A stretch of DNA of 64,000 nt from Symbiodolus clandestinus. GTDB lineage: Bacteria; Pseudomonadota; Gammaproteobacteria; Enterobacterales; G038960095. The stretch's first letter is position 1. Every line of letters starts with the position of its first letter. Shown here piece by piece: positions 16,593-25,941 of the stretch. The position numbers and the translations under genes are program-made. The notes below the pieces were generated by a model. It did not search any database. It was not told the DNA's origin and saw nothing but the letters and a program-made list of their open reading frames with translations. The stretch spans positions 744,001 through 808,000 of the forward strand of contig CP152425.1 of assembly GCA_038960095.1 (NCBI GenBank), in the 5' to 3' direction.

Positions 16593-17654
16593 TCAATAGA
16601 ATGCCAAGACTATTAATTGGTCCAGCAGTTTTGAATAAGTGATGCCGCCGGCTTGCCATAATTTAGGATACATACTGATGGCAGTAAAGCCGGGAATGGT
16701 GTTGATCTCATTGAGAAAAATTTGCTGGTGGTTGGAGACAAAAAAATCCACGCGGGCCAAACCTTCGCATTCCAGGGTTTGCCAGGCCTTTAAGGCATAA
16801 GCTTGTATTTGCTCACTGATGGCGGGGGTAATATGTGCTGGAATGCAGAGTTCGGCTTGATTGCCTTTAAGATATTTGGTGTCATAAGCATAAAAGGTGT
16901 CGTGAGGGATAATTTCGCCGCACAGGCTGACTTCGGCAGCCTGGCGGTTGCCCAGTACCGCGCACTCAATCTCTTGGCCTATTACTGCTTTTTCCACTAG
17001 CACTTTTTGATCAAAACGCAAGGCCTGTTGTAGTGCGGGTACCAGCTGCTCTAGTTGGGTTACTCGGCTGACTCCCATTGAGGAGCCTTGGTTGGCTGGC
17101 TTAACGAAGAGTGGTAGCCCTAAAGGAGCAACCGTTTGTAAGGCCTCGGGAGAGTTAATCTCATGCGCCTGCAAGACCACAAAGGGAGTGACGGGAATGC
17201 CAGCCGTCTGGAGTAGCCGTTTACTGACTGCCTTGTCCATGGCTAGCGCTGATGCCAAGGTATTGCAGCCAACGAAAGGTAGTTTAAGCCAGCGCAACAA
17301 TCCTTGTAGAGCACCATCTTCACCGTAGGTCCCATGCAGCAGCGGGAATACGACGTCGATGGTTGGCAGCGGTTGACCTGTTTGTCGATGGAACAGTGCT
17401 CCTTGAGGATTGCCCGGCAGTAGCGCCAACGGATCGCCTAGATGAAGCTCTATTTTGGCGGGATCATCGGCATGCTGTAAGTAGTTAGCTTCATCACAAA
17501 GCCACCATTGCCCTTGGCGATCAATGCCAATTAACAGCAGTTGGTAGCGCTGCCGATTCAAGGCAGGAACCACATTTTTTACTGATAGTAGGGAGATTTG
17601 ATGCTCAGTCGAAGGGCCGCCGAATAGCACAGCAACGGTGATTTTCTTGGTCAT
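16593..17654 (-). CDS. ddlA: D-alanine-D-alanine ligase, DdlA type
   Basis: 353 residues. The ATP-grasp enzyme joins two D-alanines for peptidoglycan precursors in the cytoplasm. It has FGGPSTEHQISL at the start, PLLHGTYGEDGALQG, VKPANQGSSMGVS in the ATP-binding loop, FYAYDTKYL and NEINTIPGFTAISMYPKLW. The ~360-residue size and the YDTKYL region fit DdlA rather than the shorter DdlB. It converges with the ankyrin-like gene, with six bases between the stops. The Rpn gene lies just upstream. Confidence 0.93.
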   Translation of the reverse strand: MTKKITVAVLFGGPSTEHQISLLSVKNVVPALNRQRYQLLLIGIDRQGQWWLCDEANYLQHADDPAKIELHLGDPLALLPGNPQGALFHRQTGQPLPTIDVVFPLLHGTYGEDGALQGLLRWLKLPFVGCNTLASALAMDKAVSKRLLQTAGIPVTPFVVLQAHEINSPEALQTVAPLGLPLFVKPANQGSSMGVSRVTQLEQLVPALQQALRFDQKVLVEKAVIGQEIECAVLGNRQAAEVSLCGEIIPHDTFYAYDTKYLKGNQAELCIPAHITPAISEQIQAYALKAWQTLECEGLARVDFFVSNHQQIFLNEINTIPGFTAISMYPKLWQAGGITYSKLLDQLIVLAFY

Positions 17655-17717
17655 GGGTTCTCTATTGAATTTTGTCGTGTTGGGTAGGGCTATTAGTCAG
17701 CAGTGGTGTAGGTTTGA

Positions 17718-18623
17718 TCAGCAAAGAGAGGCGATCTCCTGGCGGGAAAGCCCGGTGATCGCTTCGATGTCACTGATTGGAGAGCCTTTAGCCAGCATTT
17801 TCTTAGCAACTTCAAGTGATTTGTTATGTTCTCCACGTTCTAAACCCTGCTGTAAACCCTGCTGTAAGCCCTGTTCAAGGCCTTCTTGCCGACCTTCATC
17901 CTTCGCGGCCGCTAACATGGCTTTATGGTCGCGAATTCGCTTGGACTCCTGTTCATAAGCGAGATACTCTTCCTCGGTCCAATAGTGCCGATCTAAGGCT
18001 TGGTAGGCCTCCTTAAGGATAGGGTGGTGATCAACCAGCTGTTTCAGATCAGCCGCTGAAACTTGTGAGGCATACTTAAAAAAGCAGCACCAGCGCTCTA
18101 ACATGTTGCTCAGCTTATCCTCAGGACCTTTTCTAAACTTGGGTAGCTCAATAAAGGTAAAAGAGAAATCTTTCAGATCATGTTCATAGCTCTGTTTATC
18201 TAAGATAATATGGTCAGATTTATAGGCGGCTTTATCTGGGAAGATAATATAGTCAGCAATGGCAATAAAGATAACCTCTTTTAAATGATAATACTCATCC
18301 CCGGTATTAGCTTGTCTTCCATAGGCTTTGGCGGCATAGTACTGGGCGCGCTGCTCAAAACCTTTGGTTTTAGCGACCTGCATCTCAATAATATATTGAA
18401 TACCATTGGCGTCCCGGCAGAGCACATCGACGATACTCTGTTTTTTCAAGGCAATATCGGGATCTTGGACCGTTTTTAAAAACTCAACCTGTTCGATTTT
18501 TTTAGATCCTGTAAACTCCAAGATATCATTAATAAATTGGATCAATACCGTTTTATGCTGTTCACTGCCAAAGATTTTTCTAAAGGCGATATCATTTTTC
18601 GGATCGAGGAATTTGGCAAACAT
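17718..18623 (-). CDS. Rpn-family recombination-promoting nuclease / PD-(D/E)XK transposase-like protein
   Basis: The start FLDPKNDIAFRKIFG, then QSIVDVLCRDANG and YIIEMQVAKTKGFEQRAQYY form the PD-(D/E)XK nuclease signature of the Rpn/YhgA-like family (Asp in VDVL, Glu-x-Gln in EMQ). The C-terminus has a QEGLEQGLQQGLQQG heptad-like tract encoded by DNA microrepeats, which is common and variable in this family. These genes are numerous in symbiont genomes. ATG 18623 gives the family's usual N-terminus; an ATG 30 bases upstream is an alternative. It appears intact at 301 residues. Confidence 0.85.
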   Translation of the reverse strand: MFAKFLDPKNDIAFRKIFGSEQHKTVLIQFINDILEFTGSKKIEQVEFLKTVQDPDIALKKQSIVDVLCRDANGIQYIIEMQVAKTKGFEQRAQYYAAKAYGRQANTGDEYYHLKEVIFIAIADYIIFPDKAAYKSDHIILDKQSYEHDLKDFSFTFIELPKFRKGPEDKLSNMLERWCCFFKYASQVSAADLKQLVDHHPILKEAYQALDRHYWTEEEYLAYEQESKRIRDHKAMLAAAKDEGRQEGLEQGLQQGLQQGLERGEHNKSLEVAKKMLAKGSPISDIEAITGLSRQEIASLC

Positions 18624-18668
18624 CACTATTTTCTCAAGGTGACCATTAAGCAATTATACCATAGGGTA

Positions 18669-21284
18669 TTAAAATAGCTCTTCCATATGCTCTCCTTCTT
18701 GTACTAAGGAGCCGTGCTCCGGTTGCGTCTGCCAAGGTGGTTCAGTGCCGGGAATAAAATATTCTAGCCGGATTCCGGGCCCCGCGTTTTCTACCCGTTT
18801 TCCGCTGCGCATGTCGATGAAAGCTGAGTGTATACCCTCAGGAACCTGCTTAGGTTGTTCGGGGATCCCAGCTAAAGCCTGCTGCATAAACTGATTCCAA
18901 GCGGGCTGTACACTGCGTGAGCCGCCCTCTGGAAAGGAGCGGTTAGGAGCCGCCGCTGCTGTTTCCGGCTGAATTTTACCCAAATCACGCCGATGGTCAT
19001 CAAACCCAATCCAGACACAGGTTACCAAGTCGGGGCCAAAGCCGGTAAACCAGGCATCTTTCGCATCATTGGTGGTTCCCGTTTTGCCGGCAATATCTCG
19101 CCGTTTGATGACCGAGCGGGCACGCCAGCCAGTTCCCGCCCATTGGCCTCCTGCCTCGCCCCAAATAGCGCTGATCAAGCTGTCTTTGATAAGAAAGGCG
19201 ATGGCATCGCTAATAACGTGCGGGGCGTAGCTGAGTGGGTCGGTAGTGGCTATTGGTTGGGCGGATCCTTCCAGCGGCTCAAAGGGTAACCACTCCAGAG
19301 TGGGTGGTGGTGGAACGCTACTGAGGATTTCATCCGCTTCTACCGATGATTCAGGCTCCTCGGTGAGTGCGCTAGGCTGTTCCAAGTCGCTATGACGTAA
19401 TACGTCAGCTTTTTCCGATTTTTCATAAACGAGAGGTTGGTCAGTTGGGCTAGCGATTTTGGGTGCTGCTTGATAGATAACGGTTCCCTGAGCATCTTCA
19501 ATACGCTCGATAAAATAGGGGTCTACCAAGTAGCCTCCATTAGCAAACACCGTATAAGCACGGGCTACCTGCAGTGGGGTAGCCACCATGGCCCCTAATG
19601 CCAAAGATTCCATTCGAGTAATGTTATTTTTCGGAAAACCGAAGCGCTCGATATAGTCGGCTGCGAACTGGACCCCTATCGCGCGTAGAGCACGAACTGC
19701 CATCACATTTTTTGAGCGAGCTAAACCAACGCGCAGTCGTAAAGGGCCATCATAGCGCGGTACCACATTCTTTGGCCGCCACTCTTTACCAGCATTGGCA
19801 CTCCAACGGATAATCGGCAGATCATTCAATAGGGTAGCTAGGCTCATTCCCTTCTCTAAAGCGGCTGCATAGACAAAGGGTTTAACCATTGAACCAATCT
19901 GCCGAGCAGACTGTATGGCTCGGTTAAAAGCACTTTTGGAAAAATTAAATCCGCCAATCAACGCTTGGATAGCACCGTTGGTAGGATGGAGAGCGATAAA
20001 CGCTGATTCAACTTCAGGAATTTGCGCCAGCCACCACTGATTATCCTGTTGCAGCAACCACACTTGATGACCGACAGCAACCACATCGCTGGCTTGCTGC
20101 GGTGGATCGCTCTGCTGCTGATCGTTAATAAACGGCCGTGCCCACCGTAGGCCAGCCCATGACAGTTCAACGATTTTACCATCGCTGAGATAGGCTTCAG
20201 CACGATCAGAGTGAACGACTACAATCACAGCTGCTTGTAAGGGGCCATAAGTGGGTTGTTTTTTAAGCTGTCCTTGTAGTGCCTCAGGACTCCAGCAAGG
20301 CATTTCAGGTTCCCATAAAATGGCACTTGGACCACGGTAGCCATGCCGCCGATCGTAGTTGAATAGGTTATGTTGTACCGCCCGTTGCGCTTGTTGTTGC
20401 CGGGTTGAGTCTAGGGTAGTATAAACTCGATAGCCATCTGTATAGGCGCTATCACCAAAGCGGCTGAGCATCTCTTGGCGGACCATTTCAGCTAAATGGG
20501 GAGCATCTACCGGATTGCTGATTCCATGGTAGTGAGCAATAATCAATTGTTGGCTGCTCAGTTGCTGCTCTTGCGAAGTAATATAACCCCGCTCCAACAT
20601 ACGAGCTAAGACCAAGTTTCTCCGTTGAGTCGCCCGTGGAAGAGAACGCAGAGGATTTAAGGTTGAGGGTGCTTTGGGTAGGCCAGCAATCAGTGCCATC
20701 TCGGCGAGATCTAGTTGATCAACCCGTTTACCACAGTAGATTTGTGCCGCAGCACCCACGCCATAAGCGCGGTTACCTAGATAAATTTTATTCAGATACA
20801 GCTCAAAAATTTGTTCTTTGGTGAGTAGCCGTTCCAGCTGTAAGGCTAGGATGACTTCCTTAAATTTGCGCATCAAGCACCGCTCGGAGTCTAGAAAAAA
20901 GTTGCGGGCTAATTGCTGCGTAATAGTACTAGCGCCCTGTTTGGCGCTTTTGGCAGACAGATCAACCCATAGTGCTCGTAAAATCCCTAGGGGATCAATC
21001 CCGTAATGACTATAAAATCGGTTGTCTTCAATAGCGATAAAGGCTTGTTGTAGACGTTCAGGGATCTGCGCTAAGGTCAGTGGAATGCGCTGTTTTTCTC
21101 CGAATTGTGCGATGGGTTGGCCATCTAATGTATAAATCTGTAGAGGGACTTGCAGGCGCATCTCTTTTATTTTGGCCACATCGGGTAGGTCGCGGATTAT
21201 CCAGCCATAGAGGCCTCCGAGGAGCAAAATCCCTGCCAGCAGGCAGAGTCCAGTGGTTAAACCAACAATTTTTAGGGAACGCAC
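18669..21284 (-). CDS. mrcA: Penicillin-binding protein 1A
   Basis: 871 residues (E. coli PBP1A 850). The bifunctional inner-membrane enzyme polymerises and cross-links peptidoglycan. A transmembrane segment lies at ~7-27. The glycosyltransferase domain has IEDNRFYSHYGID and QGASTITQQLARNFF. The transpeptidase has the SMVK active-site serine, SKN and KTGTTNDAKDAWF. The region before KTGTT carries a Pro/Glu-rich insertion-like stretch. In E. coli nudE-yrfF-yrfG-hslR-hslO lie between mrcA and pckA; here the two are direct neighbours in the same divergent orientation. Confidence 0.96.
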   Translation of the reverse strand: MRSLKIVGLTTGLCLLAGILLLGGLYGWIIRDLPDVAKIKEMRLQVPLQIYTLDGQPIAQFGEKQRIPLTLAQIPERLQQAFIAIEDNRFYSHYGIDPLGILRALWVDLSAKSAKQGASTITQQLARNFFLDSERCLMRKFKEVILALQLERLLTKEQIFELYLNKIYLGNRAYGVGAAAQIYCGKRVDQLDLAEMALIAGLPKAPSTLNPLRSLPRATQRRNLVLARMLERGYITSQEQQLSSQQLIIAHYHGISNPVDAPHLAEMVRQEMLSRFGDSAYTDGYRVYTTLDSTRQQQAQRAVQHNLFNYDRRHGYRGPSAILWEPEMPCWSPEALQGQLKKQPTYGPLQAAVIVVVHSDRAEAYLSDGKIVELSWAGLRWARPFINDQQQSDPPQQASDVVAVGHQVWLLQQDNQWWLAQIPEVESAFIALHPTNGAIQALIGGFNFSKSAFNRAIQSARQIGSMVKPFVYAAALEKGMSLATLLNDLPIIRWSANAGKEWRPKNVVPRYDGPLRLRVGLARSKNVMAVRALRAIGVQFAADYIERFGFPKNNITRMESLALGAMVATPLQVARAYTVFANGGYLVDPYFIERIEDAQGTVIYQAAPKIASPTDQPLVYEKSEKADVLRHSDLEQPSALTEEPESSVEADEILSSVPPPPTLEWLPFEPLEGSAQPIATTDPLSYAPHVISDAIAFLIKDSLISAIWGEAGGQWAGTGWRARSVIKRRDIAGKTGTTNDAKDAWFTGFGPDLVTCVWIGFDDHRRDLGKIQPETAAAAPNRSFPEGGSRSVQPAWNQFMQQALAGIPEQPKQVPEGIHSAFIDMRSGKRVENAGPGIRLEYFIPGTEPPWQTQPEHGSLVQEGEHMEELF

Positions 21285-21727
21285 AGCAATAATCTCATCA
21301 GATCAAGGAATTACCCGATAGGGTTGATGTCAAAAAAGAAGTAGTATAAAGAGAAAGCGTTGCCGAATGCAGTGTTATTTTATAGTTGTCTAAGGTGAGC
21401 TGGATTAACACAATGAGCTAATTACCCTAAATGGTTATTGTTACCGCAGTTCTTTAAAAAAACAATATAATCGTTCTAGGAGTACTACATCATCCATACA
21501 GCGTTTCCACTCCACTAGCCAGCTACACAGTTAGTTGTAAGAAACCTTAGCCTAAATTTAAAAGCTTGTCGACGTTTCATAGCATCCATTATACAATCGA
21601 AACTATTTGACAGATATAGAGCAAAGTAACAACGACCCTTGTAGGGCCGCCTGATATCCCCGACCTAAAGGACCGGGCTTTACGGCAGGCTAGGTAATCG
21701 TCCATTGCTATGCCGCCCTTTGTCCTA
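21285..21727. other. mrcA-pckA intergenic region with IS debris
   Basis: No intact gene. 21400-21420 resembles an IS30 element end (GCTGGATTAACACAATGAGC). 21550-21580 on the minus strand encodes MKRRQAFKFRL, the typical first residues of an IS605 TnpB. 21647-21690 contains the terminator-like hairpin CCCCGACC-TAAA-GGACCGGGC with T residues after it. These are remnants at a junction where several ancestral genes have been lost. Confidence 0.5.
21550..21580 (-). pseudogene. IS605-type TnpB, 5' remnant
   Basis: About ten codons from an ATG at 21580 read MKRRQAFKFRLR, nearly the same as the TnpB start at 42449 (MKRLQAFKFKLK). The DNA TTTAAAAGCTTG is shared between the two sites. Nothing further of tnpB survives here. 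Confidence 0.5.
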
Positions 21728-23374
21728 ATGAAAGTTGAGATGCCACCTATGGTTGATGTGAGCCGTTACGGTATTTATGCCAGTACTGAAGTTGTCTATA
21801 ATCCCAGCTATCCGCAGCTCTTTGAAGAGGAGACTCGACCAGAGTTAACTGGCCCTCAACGGGGCGTGGTCACCCCCTTAGGTGCTGTGGCAGTAGATAC
21901 AGGTATTTTTACCGGAAGATCGCCGAAAGATAAGTATATTGTTCGCGATGAAACCACCCGCGACACAGTTTGGTGGTCCGATCAGGGCCGAGGAAAAAGT
22001 GGTAATCAGCCACTATCGGTAGAGCATTGGCAGCAGCTCAAGCAGTTAGTTGTCGAGCAATTATCGCAAAAACGACTGTTTGTGGTCGATGCTTTTTGTG
22101 GCGCTAATCCTGAAAGTCGTTTGAAAGTGCGTTTTATTATGGAAGTGGCTTGGCAAGCACACTTCGTAAAAAATATGTTTATTCGCCCTACTGAGGCTGA
22201 ATTGTCCGAGTTTAAGCCCGACTTTGTGGTGCTGAATGGATCGCAGTGTAGCAATCCCAATTGGCAAGCAATGCGGCTGCATTCAGAGAATTTTGTCGCC
22301 TTTAATTTGACTGAGCGGATGCAGTTGATTGGGGGTACTTGGTACGGTGGTGAGATGAAAAAGGGACTATTTTCTGTGATGAACTATCTGTTACCGCTAC
22401 GCGGGATTGCTTCCATGCACTGTTCAGCTAATGTCGGACAGAAGAGGGATGTTGCCCTTTTCTTTGGACTTTCGGGGACCGGAAAAACCACGCTGTCTGC
22501 TGATCCAAAACGCGCCTTATTGGGTGATGATGAGCATGGCTGGGATGAACAGGGGGTGTTTAATTTTGAGGGAGGCTGTTACGCGAAGACCATTCACTTA
22601 TCAGCCATTTCAGAGCCCGATATTTACCGAGCAATTCGCCGTAATGCGCTATTAGAGAATGTGGTAGTCCGTCCAGACGGTTCGGTCGATTTTGATGATG
22701 CTTCGAAAACGGAGAATACTCGGGTCTCTTATCCCCTCTACCACATTGATAATATCGTTAAGCCGCAGTCACGGGCTGGGCATGCCACTCGCATTATCTT
22801 TCTAACGGCAGATGCGTTTGGTGTACTGCCCCCGATAGCAACGCTAACACCTGAGCAGGCACAGTATCACTTCTTGTCGGGTTTTACTGCCAAATTAGCC
22901 GGAACGGAACGGGGCATTACGACTCCACAACCCACCTTTTCTGCCTGTTTTGGTGCTGCTTTTTTAAGTTTGCATCCTACCCGCTATGCTGAGGTATTGG
23001 TTCGACGGATGCAGGCTGCAGGTGCCACTGCTTATCTGGTTAACACTGGCTGGAACGGAACAGGAAAACGTATCTCGATTCAGGCCACGCGAGCGATTAT
23101 TGATGCGATTTTGGATGGGAGCTTGGATCGGTTAACAACACAAAAGCTGCCGATCTTTAGTTTAGCGATTCCACTCGAGCTACCAGGGGTTGATCCAAAG
23201 CTACTTGATCCGCGCAATAGCTATCCCGATCCCATCCAGTGGCAGCAGAAAGCGAATGAATTAGCCCAAAAATTTATTGATAATTTTGAAAATTATACCG
23301 ATACCCCGATAGGGCAACAGGTAAAACAAGCGGGTCCTAAACGGCTAGACAACACTCAAGCTTTCTCTTTATAG
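21728..23374 (+). CDS. pckA: Phosphoenolpyruvate carboxykinase (ATP)
   Basis: About 548 residues (E. coli 540). It converts oxaloacetate and ATP to phosphoenolpyruvate in gluconeogenesis. Landmarks: GIFTGRSPKDKYIVRDETTR, RLFVVDAFCGAN, the kinase loop FFGLSGTGKTTLSADPKR, DDEHGWD and GFTAKLAGTERGI. Several starts are possible (21710, 21728, 21740, 21749). 21728 (MKVEMPP) gives the same distance to the conserved YGI as E. coli. The gene is undamaged. Its presence with sdaC suggests reliance on amino acids as carbon source, which is inference. Confidence 0.96.
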   Translation: MKVEMPPMVDVSRYGIYASTEVVYNPSYPQLFEEETRPELTGPQRGVVTPLGAVAVDTGIFTGRSPKDKYIVRDETTRDTVWWSDQGRGKSGNQPLSVEHWQQLKQLVVEQLSQKRLFVVDAFCGANPESRLKVRFIMEVAWQAHFVKNMFIRPTEAELSEFKPDFVVLNGSQCSNPNWQAMRLHSENFVAFNLTERMQLIGGTWYGGEMKKGLFSVMNYLLPLRGIASMHCSANVGQKRDVALFFGLSGTGKTTLSADPKRALLGDDEHGWDEQGVFNFEGGCYAKTIHLSAISEPDIYRAIRRNALLENVVVRPDGSVDFDDASKTENTRVSYPLYHIDNIVKPQSRAGHATRIIFLTADAFGVLPPIATLTPEQAQYHFLSGFTAKLAGTERGITTPQPTFSACFGAAFLSLHPTRYAEVLVRRMQAAGATAYLVNTGWNGTGKRISIQATRAIIDAILDGSLDRLTTQKLPIFSLAIPLELPGVDPKLLDPRNSYPDPIQWQQKANELAQKFIDNFENYTDTPIGQQVKQAGPKRLDNTQAFSL

Positions 23375-23539
23375 TAAAAGGGGTAATTTCCGATAAAAAA
23401 CCAATGGCAGAAGTTGTCAAGGTCATGGTTGGCAACGGAGAACTGACCCCACCATGAACAGGGGCTGGTTAATATAGTAGCTGCTAGCCCTCTATTAGGG
23501 AGTTGTCCAAACTAACCAACTGGGAAGGTTACTCACTTT

Positions 23540-24514
23540 ATGAAACTACAGCATCTTCGCGCTATCGTCGAGGTATTTAAGCAAGGGCTCAATATTTCTT
23601 TAGCCGCCAAGAGATTACACTCCTCTCAGCCAGGGATTAGCAAGCAAATCCGACAATTGGAAGATGAATTAGGCGTACAAATTTTTGAACGGCATGGAAA
23701 ACATTTAATCAAGGTGACCGATGCTGGCCGCGAGCTACTACAAATTGCGACTGATATCTTAGGAAAAGCGGATAACCTTAAAGTCGTTGCTTTAGAGCAT
23801 ACACATCCTGAACAGGGTTCATTAAAAATTGCGGCAACCAATAACCAATTGCGTTACCAGTTGCCTAGAATGATTAGTGCTTTTAACACCCAGTATCCTC
23901 AAGTCTCCTTACACATTCATCAAAATCTCCCGGCACCAATTGTTGAAGCCCTGATTAAGGGAGAAGTTGATTTTACAATCACTGCTGTGGTAGATTCAGT
24001 CTTTGATAGCTTGCTAATGCTACCTTGCTACCATTTTGAATTAGTGGCTGTAGTCCCTATCAGCCACCCTCTAGCGACCAAGCAGCCGCTGGTGTTAGAA
24101 AAGCTGATTGGTTATCCTATCATTACCTATCCTATAAGTTTTTTAGGTAAAAAGGTACTCAGGGATTTATTTGGTAGTGAACCGTTGGCTTCACAAACTT
24201 TTTTTACCGCGACTGATCCAGACTTAATAAAAAGTTATGTACGATCAGGGCTTGGAGTGGGGATCATTGCTAAAATGGCGGTGCATTCGCAACTGGATCA
24301 AGATTTAGTTTCACTGAGTACCAGCCACTTTTTGCCGACGATCACGACTAAAATAGGTTTTATGCGAGACAAATTTTTACGTGGCTATATGTTAGATTTT
24401 ATAACCGTTTTTGCTCCGCATTTAACAAAAGATGTTATTGAAATGGCATTAGAACAACCCGATAATGAAGCTGTCGAAGAGCTATTTACCTCTTTTCAGC
24501 TTCCCTTAAAATGA
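23540..24514 (+). CDS. cysB: LysR-type regulator CysB
   Basis: 324 residues, the E. coli CysB length. N-terminal winged helix (LAAKRLHSSQPGISKQIRQL), then the inducer-binding domain with TNNQLRYQLP, FTATDPDLIKSYVRSGLGVG and FLRGYMLDFITVFAPHLT. CysB activates sulfate assimilation and cysteine genes with N-acetylserine as inducer. The end ELFTSFQLPLK parallels CysB more than Cbl. TGGGAAGGTT precedes the start. It converges with sdaC with 13 bases between stops. No cys biosynthetic genes are in the window. Confidence 0.9.
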   Translation: MKLQHLRAIVEVFKQGLNISLAAKRLHSSQPGISKQIRQLEDELGVQIFERHGKHLIKVTDAGRELLQIATDILGKADNLKVVALEHTHPEQGSLKIAATNNQLRYQLPRMISAFNTQYPQVSLHIHQNLPAPIVEALIKGEVDFTITAVVDSVFDSLLMLPCYHFELVAVVPISHPLATKQPLVLEKLIGYPIITYPISFLGKKVLRDLFGSEPLASQTFFTATDPDLIKSYVRSGLGVGIIAKMAVHSQLDQDLVSLSTSHFLPTITTKIGFMRDKFLRGYMLDFITVFAPHLTKDVIEMALEQPDNEAVEELFTSFQLPLK

Positions 24515-24527
24515 TTGATGATCGCCA

Positions 24528-25802
24528 TTATCCAGGTTGTAGTAGTGAGTAAATTAAGGCAGAGATAGCAATGGTTCCCATGAGTAGGATAAAGCCATCC
24601 GATGGTCGATGAATATAGCGGGCAAGAGCGGGTATGTGATAGCGTGCGTAGACTGGCATAATCAATAGGATTAAGGCGATAACCGGACCACTAAGCGATT
24701 CAATCATCCCCAAAATGCTAGGGTTCAGTAGCGCTACGCCCCATAAAGATAGGAAAAAAAACAGGTGGAGTCCACGTTCAAGATAGGACTGACTAAGCCT
24801 AGCTTCTGCTGACACAGCGCGACAGGGCAATAATCCCTTTAACCCCTCATAAGCCCCCTGATAGTGGCCAAAAAAAGAGCTCGTAATGGCTAGAAAAGCG
24901 ATCAGTGGGCCTAGGTAGCTAATGGCGTATGAGGAGTGCTGATTGGCCAAGAAGGAGAGGATCGACAGGTTTTGCTGCTTAGCCAATTTGAGGGATTCTG
25001 GCGAGAGTGTTAACACGGTACTGAAGACAAAAAACATGACAAATAGCAGCAGGATCAGAGAGGTTCGTTGTAGGATCCGTCGAGCGTGGTAGTCTGCCTG
25101 TAAACCATAGCGACGTCGTTGGGCAACCGAAAAATAGGCGATGGCAGGAGAGTGATTAAAAGAGAAAACCAGTAGAGGCGTGGTTAACCAGATTGCCGAG
25201 ATAAAATCAGTTAAAGCGGGCAATTGATAGAGAAAATCAACTCGCCAATAAGGAATCAAATAACAGGAGATACCCAGTAAAATAGCCACCAATGGATACA
25301 CTAGGCAGGTATTAATTTTCAATATCCACCGTTCACCAAACTGCATCAGTAGCATCAAGGTGCTAATAGCGATAAAAGCCAGTACTGCCGGAGGGAACCC
25401 AACAAGACCTAATTGATGCTTAATAAAACTTTCCAAAGTATTGGTGATCCCAACACCATAGATCAGTAAAATCGGATAAATAGATAAAAAATAGAGCAGG
25501 GTAATCAATTTTCCGGCTTTAATTCCAAAATGTTCGGTGACCACCTCTGAAAGCGTGCTGTCGGGTTGACTGGCTGAGAGCACCAAGCGGCAGAGACCTA
25601 GATGGGCCCAGTAGGTCATTGGCCCCACCAATAGCGTCAGCAGAAGCAGAGGCCAAAATCCTCCTAGGCCCGCATTAATCGGTAAAAATAAAATGCCCGC
25701 GCCCACCGCAGTACCAAACAGTGTTAAAGTCCAGTGAGTATCTGACTGGTTCCAGGCTACAGAAGGCGGTTGTTCATCTGCAGTTAGTATTTTATGTTTC
25801 AT
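24528..25802 (-). CDS. sdaC: Serine transporter, SdaC-type (HAAAP family)
   Basis: 424 residues with about 11 hydrophobic segments. The N-terminal TLFGTAVGAGILFLPINAGLGG motif, GIKAGKLITLLYFLSIYPIL, FSFNHSPAIAYFSVAQRR and NPSILGMIESLSGPVIALIL match E. coli SdaC rather than the tryptophan permeases Mtr/TnaB. Proton-coupled serine uptake across the inner membrane is the expected role. The gene is complete and stands alone, convergent with cysB. Confidence 0.88.
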   Translation of the reverse strand: MKHKILTADEQPPSVAWNQSDTHWTLTLFGTAVGAGILFLPINAGLGGFWPLLLLTLLVGPMTYWAHLGLCRLVLSASQPDSTLSEVVTEHFGIKAGKLITLLYFLSIYPILLIYGVGITNTLESFIKHQLGLVGFPPAVLAFIAISTLMLLMQFGERWILKINTCLVYPLVAILLGISCYLIPYWRVDFLYQLPALTDFISAIWLTTPLLVFSFNHSPAIAYFSVAQRRRYGLQADYHARRILQRTSLILLLFVMFFVFSTVLTLSPESLKLAKQQNLSILSFLANQHSSYAISYLGPLIAFLAITSSFFGHYQGAYEGLKGLLPCRAVSAEARLSQSYLERGLHLFFFLSLWGVALLNPSILGMIESLSGPVIALILLIMPVYARYHIPALARYIHRPSDGFILLMGTIAISALIYSLLQPG

Positions 25803-25941
25803 TCGTTAACTAATCCTCAGTTATTTATTTCTAGGTTTAGATAGGGGGCATGAAACAAAAATGTTTGTTTTAAGAGCCACCTAATTGAGCCTGTCCTCTG
25901 TTTTCCGTGTTTGCTAAGCCTCACTAGACACATGTTGCCGG

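Noticed and set aside
17838..17890. CRISPR-like short repeats (CCCTGCTGTAA units)
   Set aside because: They encode the QQGLQQGL heptad tract of the Rpn protein; no spacers and no cas genes. No CRISPR array was seen anywhere in the window.
24528..25802. Assignment of the transporter as Mtr/TnaB tryptophan permease
   Set aside because: Internal motifs and the C-terminus fit SdaC much better from memory.
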